Source: S5-A14a sp050908895 (lineage in GTDB: Bacteria; Bacillota; Clostridia; Peptostreptococcales; Anaerovoracaceae). From it: a stretch of 64,000 bases of DNA. The DNA lies in the NCBI GenBank assembly GCA_050908895.1, contig CP171222.1, positions 124,001 to 188,000 on the forward strand, written 5' to 3'. The notes below the pieces were generated by a model. The model was given only the letters and a program-made list of their open reading frames with translations, did no database searches and was not told the DNA's origin. Every line of letters starts with the position of its first letter. Position 1 is the first letter of the stretch. Below are positions 60,636-64,000 of this stretch, piece by piece. Made by a program: the position numbers and the translations under genes.

Positions 60636-61175
60636 TTATGCACCAACCTCTTCTTCTATTTCAGCTAGGAAATTTTTAACTTTTTCAATGGCTTGGATTT
60701 CTGCATCAATAACAAGTTCTTTGTCGGCAAATTCGATACTAAATCCATTGCCTGCCTGGCCTATCATGGTGAACCTGAGTTTCTTCCCATCTTCCTTAGT
60801 ATGCACAAATCTTAATAGCACAACATCCAAAGCTTGTTTGCTACCACCGAAGGTTAGTTTTTTTGTATTTTTCTCCTTGTCTTCTGTAAATTTAGCGGTA
60901 GACAAGTTTTCAAGTCTCTTTAAATCCCAGCTGAGAACTCCTGTCTTAGCTGAAACTTCCTCGCCCTTAATAAATACCTTAACTGTCTTGTTATATTGGT
61001 TTTTAACATCATATTTTTCAGGCTTATATTCAACCGTAAAACCGCCCTGGCAATGGCCTACGTTGTGTTCAGCAGTTTCAATTTCTACATGTTCTGGAAT
61101 GCTATCGCCCGTAAACGCATATAAATATACTTCTCCTGCACCAAATATGATCTCGTCTTTTTTACTTTCTGACAT
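60636..61175 (-). CDS. Phage major tail protein
   Basis: 179 residues, beta-rich. DEIIFGAGEVYLYAFTGDSIPEHVEIETAEHNVGHCQGGFTVEYKPEKYDV is typical of siphovirus tail-tube subunits that stack into hexameric rings. It lies immediately before the tail chaperone and overlaps the preceding gene by 14 bp. Confidence 0.8.
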   Translation of the reverse strand: MSESKKDEIIFGAGEVYLYAFTGDSIPEHVEIETAEHNVGHCQGGFTVEYKPEKYDVKNQYNKTVKVFIKGEEVSAKTGVLSWDLKRLENLSTAKFTEDKEKNTKKLTFGGSKQALDVVLLRFVHTKEDGKKLRFTMIGQAGNGFSIEFADKELVIDAEIQAIEKVKNFLAEIEEEVGA

Positions 61176-61530
61176 TGTCTTTCTCCTTTTCGTAAAACTT
61201 CACAATAAAAAATTGAGTGCTATCAAAATAATCACCATCAAACAAGATTCCCCCGCCAGAGGGCTTCATCCTTATGATGTAGTTATCTATTGATTTTGCA
61301 CTCTCATTTTCTTTACTACATAGTTTCTTAATCTTTTCTCTTAGAACCTCTATCTCATCATAATCTTTACTCTGAATTCTAACTTCCAATGTGGATGTGC
61401 TTACTATCTCTACATCATTATCTGACAGATTATAACTACACAAAGGCTCTTGTTCGCTCATTCCTATTACAGGGCTAAATTTAAGCCCTGTAGCTCCATC
61501 TAAGAGCTTTTTTATTGCGTGGCTTAACAT
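61162..61530 (-). CDS. Tail terminator-like phage protein
   Basis: 122 residues with a short alpha-beta pattern (DVEIVSTSTLEVRIQSKDYDEIEVLREKIKKLC; later FDSTQFFIVKFYEKE). Position between the HK97 gp10-like gene and the major tail protein matches the tail terminator/tail completion protein of siphoviruses. Sequence alone gives limited support. Confidence 0.6.
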   Translation of the reverse strand: MLSHAIKKLLDGATGLKFSPVIGMSEQEPLCSYNLSDNDVEIVSTSTLEVRIQSKDYDEIEVLREKIKKLCSKENESAKSIDNYIIRMKPSGGGILFDGDYFDSTQFFIVKFYEKEKDNVRK

Positions 61531-61970
61531 TACTTAACCCCCAATAGTCTTTTGATTTTATCCATATTTTTTTCTTTTGCCCGCGTTAAAAATGGATTGG
61601 CCCTTTGACCTCTTGTAATAAAGCCTACCTTGTTACCTTTATAAACCGTAACTACCTTCCAAGAAGTTTTTCTGCCCGCTCCACCTTCGGAGTGAATACC
61701 TGTCCCTTGATGAACAAATGCAGCATATTCAGCCGTATTACCCACGAGACCTCTAACTTGACCGCGTTCATTAAAGGTGCGCTTAACCATTCTCGCTCTT
61801 AGATTGCCTGTATCTGCTGGTGCTTCTTCAATGGCTTTTGACTTCAAGAACTCTGTAGTCGTTATCATTCTTTGATACATTAATTGTTTCAAATCCGATT
61901 CCGCTCTATCAAATCCCCGCTTAAACTCACTAGTATGGATCTTGATTGTTACGTCACCTTTATCTACCAC
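61530..61970 (-). CDS. HK97 gp10-like head-tail joining protein
   Basis: 146 residues. IEEAPADTGNLRARMVKR and NTAEYAAFVHQGTG are the signature of the HK97-gp10 family, which joins capsid to tail. Overlaps the preceding gene by 7 bp and touches the next. Confidence 0.87.
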   Translation of the reverse strand: MVDKGDVTIKIHTSEFKRGFDRAESDLKQLMYQRMITTTEFLKSKAIEEAPADTGNLRARMVKRTFNERGQVRGLVGNTAEYAAFVHQGTGIHSEGGAGRKTSWKVVTVYKGNKVGFITRGQRANPFLTRAKEKNMDKIKRLLGVK

Positions 61971-62278
61971 GGCTTTACCTCTTTCGCTGATGCTACTGAC
62001 AACCTATGATTATTATCTACTTCCAGCACCTCTAGATACTCATTGCCATTTTTAACCCTATTCTTTCTAGATACCAGACCTCTATAAGGTGTTAAGATTT
62101 GATGAGTAGTTTCGGTATTTCTAAATTTATCTGCAGAAACAAACTGACCTGTTTGATAAATGCTAACAAGGATTGGCTTATCTTGTTTTTCCCACATGCT
62201 CTTTTTAGCACCAGATAGACTTTCTTTTTCGGCTAACACATATAGATCTACTTTTACCATTTTGCTATTTACGCTCAT
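61964..62278 (-). CDS. Phage head closure / minor capsid protein
   Basis: About 104 residues (MSVNSKMVKVDLYVLAEKESLSGAKKSMWEKQDKPI ... YRGLVSRKNRVKNGNEYLEVLEV). Strand-rich, located where siphoviruses encode the head-tail stopper. ATG 62278 with AGGAGG is chosen over a longer frame from 62338; it overlaps the connector gene by 14 bp. Confidence 0.6.
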   Translation of the reverse strand: MSVNSKMVKVDLYVLAEKESLSGAKKSMWEKQDKPILVSIYQTGQFVSADKFRNTETTHQILTPYRGLVSRKNRVKNGNEYLEVLEVDNNHRLSVASAKEVKPW

Positions 62279-62579
62279 AGTTAAGCCTCCTGTACGCAAG
62301 TAGCTTCCTACGAATTCGCTTAGGTAGGTCTGCATCATATTGCGTATCTACGCCCGAATATCTTTCCGAGACCAATCCCTCAGCCCCAAGTGTATTAAAT
62401 CTAAAAGCCATCAAGTCTTTCACTATCGGCTCAATGGCTAATTGATTAATCTCTTCAGGTGTTCTATGGGTAAAATCACCTATATCGGAAATGGCATCTT
62501 GATAAAGACTTTCCAAATCCGCTATATCCATACCCGGTCTTTTTTTCATCTCTGTTATAATTCTGTCCTTATCAAGCAT
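62265..62579 (-). CDS. Head-tail connector adaptor (gp6/gp15-like)
   Basis: 104 residues, helical (ERI-type start: MLDKDRIITEMKKRPGMDIADLESLYQDAISDIGDFTHRTPEEINQLA). The pattern of a helical bundle followed by the SERYSGVDTQY segment matches the DNA-packaging/adaptor family. Placed directly after the capsid region. Confidence 0.7.
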   Translation of the reverse strand: MLDKDRIITEMKKRPGMDIADLESLYQDAISDIGDFTHRTPEEINQLAIEPIVKDLMAFRFNTLGAEGLVSERYSGVDTQYDADLPKRIRRKLLAYRRLNYERK

Positions 62580-62587
62580 ACATCCCC

Positions 62588-62746
62588 CTACTCTTCTTTA
62601 CTGTCCGCTTTTTTAGTCGCAGTTTTCTTTTTGGAAGTAGGCCTTGCAGTATCTAAAACTGCAAAACCTTTATCTTCCATTTCCTCAACATATATATCTT
62701 CTACATATGTTTCTGTATTTCCCTTAACCATTAGTACCTTGCTCAT
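62588..62746 (-). CDS. 52-residue phage ORF between capsid and connector
   Basis: ATG 62746 behind AGGAGTTGAGAT, encoding MSKVLMVKGNTETYVEDIYV then EEMEDKGFAVLDTARPTSKK and a lysine-rich tail to TAG at 62588. Similar short basic proteins occur at this place in many Firmicutes siphoviruses. Function unknown; coding is well supported by the ribosome site and tight packing. Confidence 0.75.
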   Translation of the reverse strand: MSKVLMVKGNTETYVEDIYVEEMEDKGFAVLDTARPTSKKKTATKKADSKEE

Positions 62747-62756
62747 ATCTCAACTC

Positions 62757-63653
62757 CTAATCATTTTTGATATTAAATGCAATACCTGCGGATCTCTTTT
62801 CTAAGATAAAAATATCTTCAAAAGATTCCTCAAAGTAAACATATTTACCTTTTGTTAGTGCAGAAGGTTCTTGCATCTGAGCAAAAGCATAAGATACAGG
62901 CGTTAATACAGCCCAAGGGTGTACAAGGAACATGTTAATCTGCTTAGCACTTACGCCTTCAGCTGCTCCCTCATCAAAGTTGTAAGCTGTCTTCATGAGT
63001 TTAGACGGAACCTTTACGATTTCAACCTCATCAATTCTTGAAACCGTTCTGTTTAGAACGGAAGAATTTCCACCGATATCAATCTGTCTAGTTACATTCT
63101 TAGCATTCTTAATTAGAGTGTTAACCGCTGGCGTTACATAAAGGATTCTTCCTTGCTGTGGCACGTTTGCTTCGTCCATGTTTTCCATAAGCTTATCAAA
63201 TACAGTAAGTACATTATCTACTGTAAGCTCTTCTGTATTGTCAGAACCTACATCTTTCTTGGTCTTGAGCTCATGGATTTTAGATACGCAATACGCATCC
63301 ATCTCTGGGAACTTTTGTTCCTCGTTAAATACTTTTGTGGCATTCTGAATAGACATTACCATGTTAGTCTGATTCACATCCTGAGGATGAATCAGAGTTT
63401 CCCACTCTCTATGATTAGTTAGTTCTTTTGTCTCCCAGTCATTGTCATGTCTTCTCGTAAATCCGTCAATTGTGTCTCTCTTGCCGTTAACTCTACCCTT
63501 AGTAGTAATAACTGGGATTTTAATTGTCTTTGCATCTACCGTCTTGTATAGCTGGTTATTCGGTGTAGCAAATAGTGCTCCAAAGTGTAGTACATTTGGA
63601 AATGCCTGTGCTAACGCCTGTTGATACTTTTCTGCATAGTTTACTGTTGCCAT
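62757..63653 (-). CDS. Phage major capsid protein
   Basis: 298 residues. The N-terminal NYAEKYQQALAQAFPNVLHFGALFATPNNQLYKTVDAKTIKIPVITTKG and the DFDEGAAEGVSAKQINMFLVHPWAVLTPVSYAFAQMQEPSALTKGKYVYFEES end fit the coat protein family found next to GP20-type scaffold proteins. It forms the icosahedral shell. The scaffold gene precedes it. Confidence 0.85.
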   Translation of the reverse strand: MATVNYAEKYQQALAQAFPNVLHFGALFATPNNQLYKTVDAKTIKIPVITTKGRVNGKRDTIDGFTRRHDNDWETKELTNHREWETLIHPQDVNQTNMVMSIQNATKVFNEEQKFPEMDAYCVSKIHELKTKKDVGSDNTEELTVDNVLTVFDKLMENMDEANVPQQGRILYVTPAVNTLIKNAKNVTRQIDIGGNSSVLNRTVSRIDEVEIVKVPSKLMKTAYNFDEGAAEGVSAKQINMFLVHPWAVLTPVSYAFAQMQEPSALTKGKYVYFEESFEDIFILEKRSAGIAFNIKND

Positions 63654-63680
63654 AATTAATTTCTCCTTTGCTTTCTTAAA

Positions 63681-64000
63681 TTATTCTTTGTTTGTTCTTA
63701 CGCCCATAAATCCAAAATCAAAAGCGTTGCTATTTCCTGCTCCATCTGGATTGCTTGGGTCTTTGCCAGATACTTCAGGTATAAATAGATCCTTATACGT
63801 TTCCTTGAATCCATTGAGCTGTTCCTCTATACCTTTGAAGTTTCCATCCTTGTCAATTTCAATTTTTCCTTTGTCGAACTTGCTAACCAATAAGTCTGTG
63901 TGCTTGGCCTTCGCACCTACAAGAGCTTTTTCAATAGCTCCGCTTATTTTCATATCTTTTATCTTACCTTCGTATTCAGCCTTAATATCTTCAGCTCCTT
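63681..64000 (-). CDS. Phage scaffold protein (GP20-like), N-terminus outside window
   Basis: The frame is open to the window edge; 106 C-terminal residues are visible. EDIKAEYEGKIKDMKISGAIEKALVGAKAKHTDLLVSKFD and GIEEQLNGFKETYKDLF match the C-terminal half of GP20-type minor structural/scaffold proteins. An internal ATG at 63953 is not the start. Terminase, portal and early genes should follow to the right. Confidence 0.8.
   Translation of the reverse strand, partial: GAEDIKAEYEGKIKDMKISGAIEKALVGAKAKHTDLLVSKFDKGKIEIDKDGNFKGIEEQLNGFKETYKDLFIPEVSGKDPSNPDGAGNSNAFDFGFMGVRTNKE

Overview
The window is chromosomal DNA of a low-GC, Gram-positive anaerobe of the class Clostridia. Supporting signs are AGGAGG-type ribosome sites, UvrAB, SmpB, a FemX-type cell-wall ligase, a Fur-linked zinc system, class II aldolase, an AgcS symporter and a phage amidase with choline-binding-like repeats. 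The species cannot be fixed from the sequence alone; an Anaerovoracaceae/Peptostreptococcales-like host is a guess. It carries about 41 kb of resident backbone, one strongly AT-rich foreign island (about 10.3-16.95 kb), a decayed glycerol-3-phosphate locus, and the late half of a siphovirus-like prophage (48.7 kb to the right edge).

Backbone, left part: a DUF1846 gene (cut by the window edge), a DUF1934 gene and birA. Next comes a seven-gene minus-strand run, cobT-cobU-cobS-cobU'-[cobC::metN]-metI-metQ, in which an alpha-ribazole-phosphatase-like domain is fused to the ATPase of a methionine-type ABC importer. It ends at a DUF1003 gene and a deleted type III restriction-modification remnant.

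The island holds glutamate dehydrogenase and a GT2-GtrA glycosyltransferase coupled to a large membrane protein. It also holds broken pieces of a type III glutamine synthetase, a large serine recombinase and a bacteriocin-type ABC exporter. The glycosyltransferase pair is read from a promoter whose 17-bp spacer consists almost wholly of a (TA)10 repeat, a layout expected for phase variation.

Backbone, middle part: DMT exporter, purine permease plus phosphoribosyltransferase, MarR-pirin pair with a palindromic operator inside its promoter, smpB, two tandem signal peptidases, a pseudouridine synthase, a small MltG-like protein, fba, FemX, pncB, uvrBA, a TIM-barrel protein, a CDF metal exporter, a HAD-MFS-response regulator-kinase operon, an AgcS symporter and a fur-znuA / znuCB-lipoprotein zinc region. 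A glycerol-3-phosphate oxidation locus follows, reduced to pseudogenes by nonsense mutations, frameshifts and deletions.

The prophage abuts tRNA-Lys(CTT). Its genes read right to left as scaffold, capsid, head-tail connectors, major tail protein, tail chaperone with a CCCAAAC -1 frameshift site, tape measure, Dit, tail spike, S74-chaperoned fibre, an accessory block (small ORFs, ribbon-helix-helix protein, antirepressor), holin and amidase. The accessory block contains two plus-strand promoter-hairpin units that look like small antisense RNAs. The left junction carries tandem 8-9 bp repeats typical of integrase arm sites.
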